NCBI GenBank assembly: GCA_015698045.1
Contig: BLAL01000162.1
Coordinates: 434,001 to 498,000 of the forward strand
Length of the DNA stretch: 64,000 nt
From: Rhizophagus clarus
Taxonomy: Eukaryota; Glomeromycota; Glomeromycetes; Glomerales; Glomeraceae
Direction of reading: 5' to 3'
A program made the translations under genes and the position numbers. The notes under the pieces are model-generated. The model had not been told where the DNA came from. It worked only from the letters and a program-made list of their open reading frames with translations, and ran no database searches. This document shows positions 23,428 through 34,118 of the stretch, in pieces (position 1 is the stretch's first letter; every line of letters begins with the position of its first letter).

Positions 23428-25282
23428 TTAATTTTCAATCTTCTTAGTTACTTTTTTTTTATGCTTTCTTTGCTCTTTTTCATCATTATCATTCTTTTCG
23501 TCATCATCTTCGGGAAATGACCTTGCAGCACTTATGTAATAATGAGACAGCTCCATTGATCTTGTAACATCTATTTTATCAGTACAAGCAAAGTCCAAAT
23601 TTATTGTGTATAAATCTGTATTTGCCATAAAAAAGTTGCGACGAGCTGTCTTGTCATCATCCACCTCCTCACTTAAACATCTAATCCCGTAAATAATAAC
23701 ATTTTGGAGCGCTCTTTCCATTTCTTCTGATAGTTCATTTGAAACACATGTCAACCACTGACGAAATATAGTTGAAACTGAAACTTTAGATTTTAACTGG
23801 GAAATATTATCGTTAGTGCAACTATTCTGATATGTGAAACCTATATTCGACCATAATTCGCTCCTCCATCCATCAAAAACTTTTCGAAAACGTTTGCCCA
23901 TAAAACTAATTTTTTGTTTGTTTTCTTTCTTCTTAGAAAAATGCGGAAATAATTTACTAATTATATCTTCTATCATTGAATTTCTAGAAGAATGATCAAG
24001 GTGTCGAGTACGAAGGAATAGTGCTCTTAATTCAACGTAAATGATATCTAAGATCCATTTTGGGAGAGAACTATAATTATTTTCTAATATTTCACTCATC
24101 TGTTTTTGACTATATTCGCGACTGGTTTTAGGTTCCGTATATTTATCTGGAACATTCGCGTTGGGTCTTGGGGAAGGACTTCTGGAGTAGTGACGTTCTC
24201 TAGTAAAATATTGAGACGGCAACTCCAAATTGTTATTTATGAGTTGTCGTTCAAAATTATCCCTATAATAAAAATAAATGGGCTCAGAACATATGAATTA
24301 TAAATATTACAGATTTACTATATATATTTACATTGGAGTGCGGCTCTTCAAAGGCGGAGAACGCAGCGGGGAATGTGGTGACGTCGCCGGAGAGGATTCC
24401 AGTGATGTTATTGTTGATATGGGACTTTGACTTTTCCTGTATTTCTTGGTCATAAAATTGATATAATCGGGTAAAATTAGGCCGAATTCATCCGCTATTT
24501 TCTTCTTAGTTTTATAGGGATCCGGAGATATATTTATTATTTCCTCAATTCTCAAGAACTCCTCTTTTAGCATTTTGTCTACAATTATTAAATATCAAGG
24601 TAAGTGAACTATTCATATCACAAAAAGAAAGAATAATGAATTTCAATTATAGGTCACCTATTTTTTCTTCATCATCAATTTGTTGAGGAGGTTGAGGTGG
24701 TAATTGAGGTAAGTATTGTTGAAGTTGTTGAGAAGGTGATTGCGACCATTGGTATTCATGATGTGGCCATTGACGTTGCTGATTTTGTTGAGGTTGTTGA
24801 GGTTGTTGAGGCCATTGAGGTAGAGGTGGTTGCGGCCATTGAGGTTGAGATTGTTGAGGTTGTTGAGGTCATTGAGATTGAGGTGGTTGCGGCCATTGAA
24901 ATTGAGATTGTTGAGGTTGTTGAGGCCATTGAGATTGAGGTGGTTGCGACCATTGAAATTGATGAGGTTGAGATTGTTGAGGTTGTTGAGGCCATTGAGA
25001 TTGAGGTGGTTGCGGCCATTGAAATTGAAATTGTTGAGGTTGTCGCGGCCACTGAAGTAGAGTTTGGGGTTGAGATTGTTACGGTTGTTGAGATTGAGGT
25101 TGTTGCGGTTGATGAGATTGAGGTTGTTGCGGTTGTTGAGATTGGGGTTGTTACAGCTGTTGAGGTTGTTGCGGCCATTGAGACTGAGGTTGTTGATATT
25201 GCGGTTGCGATGGCTGCCAATGTTTAATAAGAGAACCTTTTTTACGAATTCCTTGTTCTTTATCAAGATCTTGAGAAGACAT
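23428..25282 (-). pseudogene. Gln/Pro/Trp-rich three-exon gene, unrecognised family
   Basis: Exon 1 (25282-24658) starts MSSQDLDKEQGIRKKGSLIK and continues as tandem QPQWPQPPQSQ-like repeats. Exon 2 (24578-24332) and exon 3 (24262-23428) follow across 79- and 69-bp introns with matching phases. Exon 3 holds a helical, charged domain (ELRALFLRTRHLDHSS, KVFDGWRSELW) and a Lys-rich end. The LFLRTR...KxFxxxR pattern resembles exon 5 of the gene at 34119-35672. Exon 1 has three in-frame stops: TAA 25151 and TAA 25079 where Gln is expected, and TGA 24869 where Trp is expected. There are no indels, so either a recent pseudogene or a gene starting further in. Function unknown. Confidence 0.7.
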
Positions 25283-25760
25283 TTTAATGATATCTCAATA
25301 TAAAAAAAAAGAAATAATTGAATAAAAAAAAAAAAAAATTTTTTTTATCCCCTTTTTTTTTGCGTTGATCTTACCACATCATGATCGAAAAAAATTAATC
25401 TTTTTCTTGCATCGTAATTATATCTATGATTAATATGGTTAATTACGAAAAGAAAAAAAATTCTTTTTGCTATTGATCTTATTACATCATATAATACAGA
25501 TTTTTTTAAGGAAAAAAAATATGATTAATATAATGATGGATATTGTGATTAAATCATGGCCAAGTAAAATTAATATTTTTCTCACATTGTTACGATTAAT
25601 TTTGAAAATAAGTTTCTTTTTTACCATTGATCTCAATAGATTTTCTAAGGAAAAAAATTTGATTAATATAATGACGGATATTGTGATTATCGAGTAAAAA
25701 TTAATCTTTTTTTCAATTTTTTTCTTTTTTTTAAAAATTCTATATCGTGGTTATACCTAT
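25283..25760. repeat. Repeated 5' flank of the Gln-rich gene
   Basis: Two to three degenerate copies of a block: TTGATCTTACCACATCATGA, a T/A run, then GATTAATATGGTTAATTACG. They lie at about 25360-25450, 25470-25560 and 25625-25690, and one copy lies upstream of the truncated duplicate at 22.1 kb. Possibly a duplicated promoter or 5' UTR. Confidence 0.45.
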
Positions 25761-27250
25761 TACCAAAAAAACTTTTTCTGCAAAAAAAGTTGTTTGCATT
25801 GATATCATAACACTACGAGTTATCTTTTCCTTAAACCTTCTCAAACATCTTAAGTCGTATAATTAATAATTAACCTCTCCTATAAACAGAGAGCAACTTA
25901 CTTTAATATAAACACGAATACAAAATACGTTAGTAATGAGAACGAAAAATAAATTCTTTAGGAAAAAGAGATTATTTAAAGCACTGAACTGAAAGGAATG
26001 ATTCCTAGGATAGCGAGTGATTTGAACTAAGCCAAAGTTAGAAACAAGATAGTTTCGGTATCTTCAGGCGGTATGGATGAAGACAATTCACGTATTAGCC
26101 CTTGTTCTACAATTGATTTTTATCAAACTCGCTCTACATTGATTATTTCAGTTCTGTCTCAACCGATCTCCGGGGAAGAAGCAAAGTAGAAATCAAAGAA
26201 TGGGAATCATGTATGGAAAAGGAACATCTTAAAAAGAAAGAGGCAACGGTTCTGCGAGTTAGAAATATCTGAGTAGATGATTCATGCTGAAGCTTCTCTT
26301 CTCTCATTTCATCACTGATGCTTTTTCTTATGCGCCTTATCCAAGAAAGCATCCATTTCCCTTTCCTTCGATGACTTGGTATTCTTGAACTGGTCTTATG
26401 CGCATATACTGTATAAAACTTCTGGTCAAATGATCGTAGCATTGCTTTAAATTCCTAATTAGCTAATTACACATGTGCATATTGCATATTTTACCAAATT
26501 CTGTAGACCAATAAAAATCACAGTTTTGCACTGAGATTATCATTTAATCTCATTTGGATAAATTGTTTGTATTTGGCGTGAAGAACAGGTTATACTGTAC
26601 TAATTAAACTGGCTGGTACTTACAAAAAAGAGATCTTTTTTTCTGTTTTTTTTCTAATTATTATGCTTTTTTATTTCTATCTAAGGCTGTGTTTTATTGT
26701 GCCATTGATTTACTTATTATATGGCTATATTTATTTCACCATCAATCATCGCTTTGTGTAAAGCTATAGTTTGTGGTTGTGCAAATTTCCCACTGGCGCT
26801 TTCCCGGGTGTTTAATAGAATAATTGGTCGGCAAGTCATGTATAATGTATATTGATATAAAAGAATTTATTTTTTAGTTGTCTTTCCAGCGCAGATTACT
26901 AATGTATATTAATTTAATTGATGGTGTGTGACTAAACAAATATTGACGACAACTTTTCAAATAAAAAGGTATCCGTAATTAGACAACTAAACAGGAACAT
27001 CTCAGTGCTAGGATAAGCCTTGTTTAGAATAAGCCCAGCAATTCCATACTGAGATTTTCGAATGATGTTTCCCATTTAGGATAGGCCCAACACTTCGCTA
27101 GTTGTATATAAATACCCCTAATTTTTCAAGAAAAATAAAGTTTTATAACGATTTCCCTTAATAACTTATTTTCACGTTCCTATTTTTTTTTTTAAAAAAA
27201 AAGAAATAAAAATTTTAGAAAAAATCTTATTCCCACGTCCTTTTTTTTTA
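25761..27250. other. Spacer with one unrecognised open frame
   Basis: A 99-codon minus-strand frame with an ATG (26442-26143) has Lys/Arg- and Ser-rich content and no recognised domain. The same DNA also gives charged stretches in other frames (for example KEREMDAFLDKAHKKK), so it may be a frameshifted coding relic. The remainder is AT-rich and shows no gene. Confidence 0.35.
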
Positions 27251-27404
27251 AATAAATATGATAAAAAAAAAAAATTTTCTCCTCCTACCTGAAAGAACTT
27301 CGTTTTATCAAAAAAAAAAAAAGAATTTTCTCCTCCTACCTTTAAGTTTTATCAAAAAAAAGTTCATACTCTTCCTTTTTAAAATAACGTGTCTTAATTT
27401 TAAT

Positions 27405-30400
27405 ATGCCTGATAACATTGATAACACTACTATTATCAACAATAATAATGAAGTTAGCGATGATTTTTATATAATTGATAACCTGAACGCGATTAAAGAT
27501 ATATTAAGTATATCTGTTAATCATTCTATAACAATAAAGAATAATTCTAGTACAATTCAAATGTTAATTACAATACTCCAAGGTAAGTTAACACTATGTT
27601 TTTTTGGGTGCATTGATGCTGTATATCACTGGTCAAAATCAATTCTATCGGGTACATATCGGGGACTTATATATCGGCGGCTAATCGGATAAATATCGGG
27701 TATTTTTACATATCGGGTACCCGATTTATTACACTTCAAAATATGCCTAATTACCAAGACCCCGATATCTAAACTATTGGTCACCGATATGTTATTTAAT
27801 ATATATCGGGCACAGTTCTATCTTACACATATCGGGTACCCGATATGTGATACAAATTTTAATACGTTAGATTTCATATTATATAACGTATTAAGAAATT
27901 TTTTAGAGTTTACTTTCTTTATAGATTTTTCTTTTTAGAAATTTTTAATTCGTTAAAAAATTTTTATTGTCTTATTTATTGAATGCATTATCAAGTTTAT
28001 AAATTTTTTGTAAAGTGTTTAAAAGTATAATTATTATTGTTAATATTTTTATTTTATTACGTATTTTATTACAATAAATTAATAAAAAAGTTACAGTCAT
28101 TTATAATACAATTTTAAGAAAAGTTTGCTCAAACTTTTCTTAATCGTGATCACGTTAGGATTAAGAGGAACAAGGGAAACTGCAACCTAAAATAAATAAA
28201 AGAAACGTTAAACTGTTTCTTTAATATTCAAAAAATATCCCTCCCTCTCTCCTTACATTTCAAGTCCGGAGTCCAGCAATCTGAAAAAAATAAAGAAAGA
28301 AATGTTAGTAACGTTTCTTTAACATTAAAAAAAAATCACCACCCTTTCCAACTTACATTCCCAAGTCCGGTTCGTCCAAGAAGGCCGGCAACCTAAAAAA
28401 AATAAAGAAAGAAACATTAGTAACGTTTCTTTAATATTAAAAAAAAATCCCCCGCCCTTTCTAACTTACATTCCCAAGTCTGGTTCGTCCAAGAAGGCCG
28501 GCAACCTAAAAAAAATAAAGAAAGAAACGTTAGTAACGTTTCTTTAATATTAAAAAAAAATCACCACCCTTTTCAACTTACATTTCCCAAGTCCGGTTCG
28601 TCCAAGAAGGCTGGAAACCTAAAAAAAATAAAGAAAGAAACGTTAGTAACGTTTCTTTAATATTAAAAAAAAATTCCCCCCACCCCTTCCAACTTACATT
28701 CCAAGTCCGGGAGTCCAGCAACCTAAAAAAAAAATAAAAAAAAAATCATGGTTTAGAAAACCGTAAAAATAGATTGATCATGATAATCAATGATCGTCAA
28801 ATTAAATTAAAATGCCGAAACTATTGCATGTAAACGCCAAAAGGTTTCGGCAGTTTAGCAAAAATGAGTTTGATCACGTATTTTGAAAATGTGAAAGATT
28901 ATTTCAAGATTTTATATTGTAAATTGATAGATTAGTTCTCTCAATTTGATCTATGAAAAGATTTTAGTAACATTTTGGAAGAATCAGTGGTATTAGATCT
29001 GTCACGCCTAAATGTACCTTTTTTAAAAATTTATTGGGGACATTTCATCATTACAATATATTATATAATATATGACGACAGATTGTTTATTAAATTAATA
29101 CTTTAATAAAAAAAAAAATGAATGTTTATTGAATAAAAGCAATTTATTATAATAAGCTTTAATTACTTATAATTGAGGTCGAATTTTTTAATTTCAGTTG
29201 AATATAGGCTGATATTAAATCAAATTATAAAATAGTAAAAATATTAAAATAATAATTAGATGACTATATAATATATATATATATTTAATAAAAAATAATA
29301 ATAATAAAAGATAATAAAAAATAAAAAATAATAATAATAAAAATAATAAAAATATAAAATATAAATAAAAAATAAAAATAAAAATAAAATATAAAAAATA
29401 CAAAATAAAAAAAAAATAAAAATAAAAAAATATAATTTACGGATTCCGAGGCCGCCGATGCGCAGTGTTTCTACGCCACCTACGACTGTGGTGGTTCCCT
29501 AAGAAATATATATAAATTTAGAACTTAAATAACTTAAAAAAATTCTTAATAATTACCAGGTCTGTCCCAAAACCTTGTGCGAAACTGCCTATAATATCTT
29601 TCTCCTTCCTGGGACCACCTTCCATTTCGCGTACCATTCCTCCATTCACAGAAATTCTAAAAATGTTAATACTATTAATTTTTTATTTTTTTTTATTTTT
29701 TTTTTATGATTTATTATTATTTTACTAACATTAAAATTCCTGACCAAGTTTCTCCACTTTCTTTCTACCTGTTGGCCAGTGAACCTCACGCGAAACCGTC
29801 TCTGAATTCTTCGAGCTAGGCTCTCCCAGAATTCGGAGCGGTCCCTCCCGGGTATGTCATGGTAGTAGTTGTTCCTTCTCCTTTACATTATTAATTTAAT
29901 TTTTAGATCAGGAAACGTAAGAGAAAAAAAAACTAGAATATGATCAAAGTTATTTATTAGTTTTCATTTAATTTTTTACCTCCTATATCTTATTAAATAT
30001 TCAGTTATTGCATCAGTCCAATTTGCGGGCATTTTAAGAAAAAGAATATATAATAATAAAAAATAACGGCAACAAATTTTAAGAAAAAGAATATATAATA
30101 GAAATAACGACAACAAATTTATTGTAAGAAAAAAAAAAAAGATGAAACCTCGTTTTAAAAACAATTTTTTATCACCTTGTATTATTATATTAATTACCCT
30201 TCAAGAACATTTACGAAAATTGTTCTAATTTCTCAAATATGTCATGATTGTTATGATCTGTCTTCTTTATATTAATTATAATACAGATACGGATCTACAA
30301 TACAATCAATCACAATGAACAAGTTAAACTCGACCTAAACTCAATTGTTATGATCGTGATTCCAAAATATCAAGATAAAGGTCTTTTTTTTAATTATATA

Positions 30401-32995
30401 TCAAATCTAAAAAAGGTAAAATCTAATAATACAGATACGTAAATAAATAGTGTTTTTTATTTTGGTTTATAATAAGCTTTTGCCAATTATAGACTACAAA
30501 TAAAACAATTACGGATCTACAATACATTACACAAAGATCTTGAGCGAACGAGTTAAACTCGAGTTGAACTCGAGTTCAACTCAAGTTCAAAGCGAACAAT
30601 TTAAATTCAAAATAAAATATCCAAGATTAACAAAAAAGTTGGTAACGTTATAATGAAATCGGTAGTAAAACTTAATTTAATCATCTTTAATTAGGTATAA
30701 AAATTCTGATAAATTTAATAAAATCAGTGATTTTTTAATAATTTTATCAACTCAAGTTGAGCACGAATAGTGAATAATCAAGTTTGTGCTGCTTCGCTAA
30801 TATTGACTTGTGTATTCGATAGGTGACCGATTTTGTGGCTGATGTGGCTGAATATAATATTACCCAAATAACCAATAAAAATTGATAATTTTGTTGATCA
30901 TGTGATTGTACGATCATGGTTTAATTATTTATTTATCGTATTTTTTTTTTTTTTTTTTTCAAAAACTTTTTCTCTCTCTCTCAAATTTTTACTTTATTGT
31001 TTTGTCTAAAAAATAAAGATAAAGGTATATTTTTTGTTGAAATTTCTTTTCCCATTATTATGTTATTTATAATATTACCCAAATAACCAATAAAAATTGA
31101 TAATTTTGTTGATCATGTGATTGCACGATCACGATTTAATTATTTTTTTTTTTTTTTTTCAAAACTTTTTTCTCTCTCTCTCAAATTTTTACTTTATTGT
31201 TTTTGTCTAAAAAATAAAGATAAAGGTATATTTTTTGTTGAAATTTCTTTTCCCATTATTATGTTATTCTTAACACTCTTATTAATATATTTTTCCAACG
31301 TATTTCTTCTCACTAACGTCCTAAACAATGTTCTACTATCGAGTTTTTTACTTTATTGGTTTTTCTAAAAAATAAATACAAAGGTACATTTTTTGTTGAA
31401 ATTTCTTTTTCCATCCTGTTAACACTCTTACTAATATTTTTTTCTAATGTGTTTCCTCCTACTAACGTTCCTACTAACGTTCCTACTAACAATGTTCTAC
31501 TGTTAAACATTTTTTATTCCTTACTTTTACTAACACTTCTACTAACATTAACACTAACATTAATACTTATACTTTATATTTTTTTTTATTGACGTTCCTT
31601 TTCTACTTCTACTAACTTTCATACTAACATTAATACTAACACTTTCTAATGTAAAAATTTTTTTATTAATGTTCCTTTTCTTTTGCTAACACTTCTACTA
31701 ATATTCATACTAACACTTTTATTACTAACATTTTACTTTCTTTCAAATTAAATAGATATAATGAAATGAAAACAAGCAAACAAGTGAACATTAATTGTAA
31801 ATTTGTGTAAAGAGTAGTGAATTTTTTTTATAATATTTTTTGTATAATATTTTTTTTATTATCGATTGAAAATATAAATAAAACTTTCAGTAATTACAAT
31901 TAAATGAATTAAATTACTTTTAAATTACAATTGTATTTAAATTATAAATCTACTACTATTAATGCCCCATAAATGCTATACTTTTCGGCTATCTGATATG
32001 TGTGAAAATTATGAAATTATGCTTATATTTCAAATACAAATAGGATACATATCGGGTATATATAGGATACTTATTAGCACTATCCGATAAGTGTATAATA
32101 TCTGTCCGATATTTTTTTAAAATATATCGGGTACCCAATAAATCTATGATATGTAACCGATATTTAACTACCCAATATGTATGAGAAATGTACCCGATAT
32201 GTACGTTATATGTCACCGATTTTCTGCATCCGACGGGTACATATCGGGTACCCGATATGTGTAGTATTATTAAATAGCATACACATATTTCACACATATC
32301 GGGTACATATCAGGTACCTGATATGTACCCGATATGTACCCGATAGCATCGATTTTGACCAGTGTATGGCTCTATCAGGTTACTGATACTGTATGTTTTG
32401 ATACTGACTAACAATATAAGAATGACTTACTTCTGCTTCATCTACTATCTCTCCTCCTATTGTCTCTACTTCTCCTCTTAATGTCTCTGCTATTGCCTCT
32501 CCTTCTCCTCCGGTCTCAACATACGGATCCTTGTTGAATTCAATTTCATCTTTAAGCTCTTCGCTACCCTTAGACTCTTCAGTAACCTCATCATCAATAA
32601 CTCCCTTAACGACTTTAATTTCATCGATCTCACCAATTTCCTCGATCTCCCTAATTTCCTCGAACCAGCCAATTTCTTCGAACCCGACTCCCAGTTCAAA
32701 TTTAAATTTTATATGCACGTCGGAGGGGGTCGTTTTATCTAGCAGGACAAATTGGATTGCGCCTATCGGCTCATATAAAGATCCGTGTTACTTATGTGAA
32801 TATTACGGGCATGGTTTTAATACCTGCCCGAATATTCAGCAAAATTACCGGGGAAGATGCTGCAGGTGTTGGGTCAGTCCGCACGAGTCAAAAGATTGCC
32901 ATTTACGAAAAGGTGAAAAGGTACCTATTCCATTTAAAAAGAATTTTTTAAAGCTGGCCGATTTAATCAAATTTTTTGGAAGAATTGAGGAATAG
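27405..32995 (+). CDS. Zinc-knuckle (double CCHC) protein gene with a CACTA element in its intron
   Basis: Proposed exon 1 is 27405-27582 (MPDNIDNTT..., Asn/Ile-rich), ending CAAG before GTAAGT. An in-frame ATG also exists at 27258. Proposed exon 2 is 32574-32995, after CTTCGCTACCCTTAG. The phases join (1+2) to a 199-residue protein. It has a Ser/Thr-rich linker (SSITPLTT...), then two perfect CX2CX4HX4C knuckles (CYLCEYYGHGFNTC and CCRCWVSPHESKDC), a basic segment and a stop at 32993. CCHC knuckles bind single-stranded nucleic acid. The 4.74-kb CACTA copy 2 lies wholly between the exons. The acceptor is inferred: a nearer AG at 32420 would give an immediate stop. Exon 2 could instead belong to a separate gene. 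Confidence 0.5.
28190..28735 (-). repeat. Intron-like tandem array inside CACTA copy 2
   Basis: Five consecutive units read on the minus strand. Exon-like pieces of 24-37 nt (GTTGCCGGCCTTCTTGGA... ending ACTTGGGAAT) are each followed by GTAAGTTGGAAAGG or a close variant. Then come a T run, AGAAACGTTACTAACGTTTC with the TACTAAC word, TCTTTATTTTTTTAG, and the next piece. Introns would be about 85-90 nt. Donor, branch point and acceptor are kept in nearly every unit. Confidence 0.85.
29437..30032 (-). CDS. Myb/SANT-like DNA-binding protein carried by the CACTA element
   Basis: Four exons splice into one open frame of about 125 residues. Exon 1 is 30032-29980 (MPANWTDAITEYLIRYR). Exon 2 starts at 29880 after AATGTAAAG. 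It holds RDRSEFWESLARRIQ and FTGQQVERKWRNLV, the Trp-spaced pattern of Myb/SANT-like (MADF-type) domains. Its donor is GTTAGT after NFN. Exon 3 (NFCEWRNG..., RFWDRPG) and a basic exon 4 end at TAA 29437. All phases fit and there are no stops. The basic C terminus and the helix-turn-helix-type fold suggest binding to DNA, perhaps the element's own subterminal repeats (inference). CACTA elements usually pair a transposase with a DNA-binding factor, which this may be. Confidence 0.75.
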
Positions 32996-33494
32996 GTTTT
33001 TTTTTTAATTCATTTCTGGTCGCCTTGGTGGCGAATTTTTTATTCTATGTAGTTTGTTTGGTCCGCCTGGTGGTGGGTTTTTTTCCTGGTTCGTCTGGTG
33101 ACAAGTTTTTTTTCTGGTTCGCCTTGTGGCGTAAAGGTTTCTGGTTCGCCTGGTGGCGTGTTCTTTTTTTGTTTTGATATTTTTTTATAATAATAATAAA
33201 TAATAATGCATTTTATCAATCACACTGGCACTAAATAAAATTTATTAAGACATTTTTTGAATATTATCTTGAATGCCAAATTGATATGATGATAATGTTA
33301 AATTCATATTGCAGAAAATATAAAAAAAAATTGTTCAATATGGAAGTCAGTAATTTGATGGCTGTTTAAAAATCTAAGGTTTCTGTTAAGATTGTTTGTT
33401 TCTTTACTATAAAAATGCTGATCAATAACTTTTAGTTCAGTAAAATTATTAATTTGTATAATAAATTCCTTTTATTCAGCAATAAATTTTGAAG
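32996..33494. other. Spacer with a short GC-richer tandem repeat
   Basis: From 33018 to 33165 four to five copies of a unit like CTGGTTCGCCTGGTGGCG alternate with T runs. Each CGCC...GGCG core can form a small hairpin. It directly follows the zinc-knuckle stop, so it would lie in the 3' UTR. From 33170 to 33494 no gene was seen. Confidence 0.55.
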
Positions 33495-33845
33495 TTCAAA
33501 TAATTTTGACATTTAATTTTAATTTATAAATATCCAGATGTTCAAAGCACACCTTAGCAAAATTTTTGCCAATTGTCATACAACTGAAATTTAACGCGTC
33601 TACTGGATTTTCTACAGATTCTACCCAATCACGATGTTGTCGTAAAAAATTTTTAATATAAAAAAATGCTTGCTCGATCTGTAAGCAATAAATTTTTAAA
33701 TAATGGAAGATTAAATTCTTACGGGATTATAATCGGGAGAATAAGATGGCAAAAACTCAAGTCGTATTCCTTTCTCCTCACAAATATTCTGCAAACGCTG
33801 ACTTTTATGTATAGATACATTATCTAAGATTAAAACGCTATACTA
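33495..33845 (-). pseudogene. Tc1/pogo-type DDE transposase C-terminal fragment
   Basis: Exon a (33845-33723) reads VLILDNVSIHKSQRLQ, then LPSYSPDYNP, the second-Asp and third-catalytic regions of Tc1/mariner/pogo transposases. A 44-bp intron (GTAAGA...TTACAG) separates it from exon b (33678-33495), IEQAFFYIKNFLRQHRDWVE, ending at TGA 33495. The NP|IE junction joins in phase 0. The N-terminal DNA-binding part and first Asp are missing upstream, where a stop (TAG) precedes the frame. Confidence 0.8.
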
Positions 33846-34118
33846 GTTATTTAACTAAATAAAATATTAAATAAAAATATTTATTATAGTCTATGTGGTT
33901 TTATATTTCGCTTCGAAAAATGGTAAACAAGTTGGGAAGAAAAAGAGATGGTTAACGCGGCACAATAAAAATCAATAAAATCTACGTACAACGTGAAATC
34001 AGGTCACATGAATTATTAGCAGAGTGGTGGCGCTATGATATATTGTAATCTTTATTATCATAAAGGAATAAAAAACATATCAATGTTATCACGGTCTTTT
34101 ATGTGATATGTACTGTAT

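Larger units (their letters stand above)
27627..32364. mobile_element. CACTA-like element, copy 2 (younger)
   Basis: A 4738-bp element with ends CACTGGTCAAAATC and its inverse, flanked by the 3-bp duplication TAT (27624-27626 and 32365-32367). Both ends bear repeated TATCGGGTACCCGATATGT motifs. It is nearly identical in plan to copy 1 but keeps many CpG sites where copy 1 has TpG or CpA. It carries an intact four-exon Myb/SANT-like gene and a clean intron-like array, and no transposase. Ends, duplication length and subterminal repeats fit CACTA (CMC/EnSpm). Confidence 0.9.

Noticed and set aside
24697..25227. Val/Glu-rich and Leu/Arg-rich plus-strand ORFs, and Ser/Thr- or Asn/Leu-rich minus frames
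   Set aside because: They are shadow frames of the Gln/Pro/Trp repeat of the minus-strand gene, whose frame splices in phase to the following exons.
26143..26442. 99-codon ORF as a real gene
   Set aside because: No recognised domain or splice context, and protein-like stretches occur in competing frames of the same DNA. Kept only as a note in the spacer entry.
32380..32718. Acidic minus-strand ORF opposite the zinc-knuckle exon
   Set aside because: The plus strand encodes two perfect CCHC knuckles just downstream in the same frame. The acidic frame is the antisense of the Ser/Thr-rich linker.
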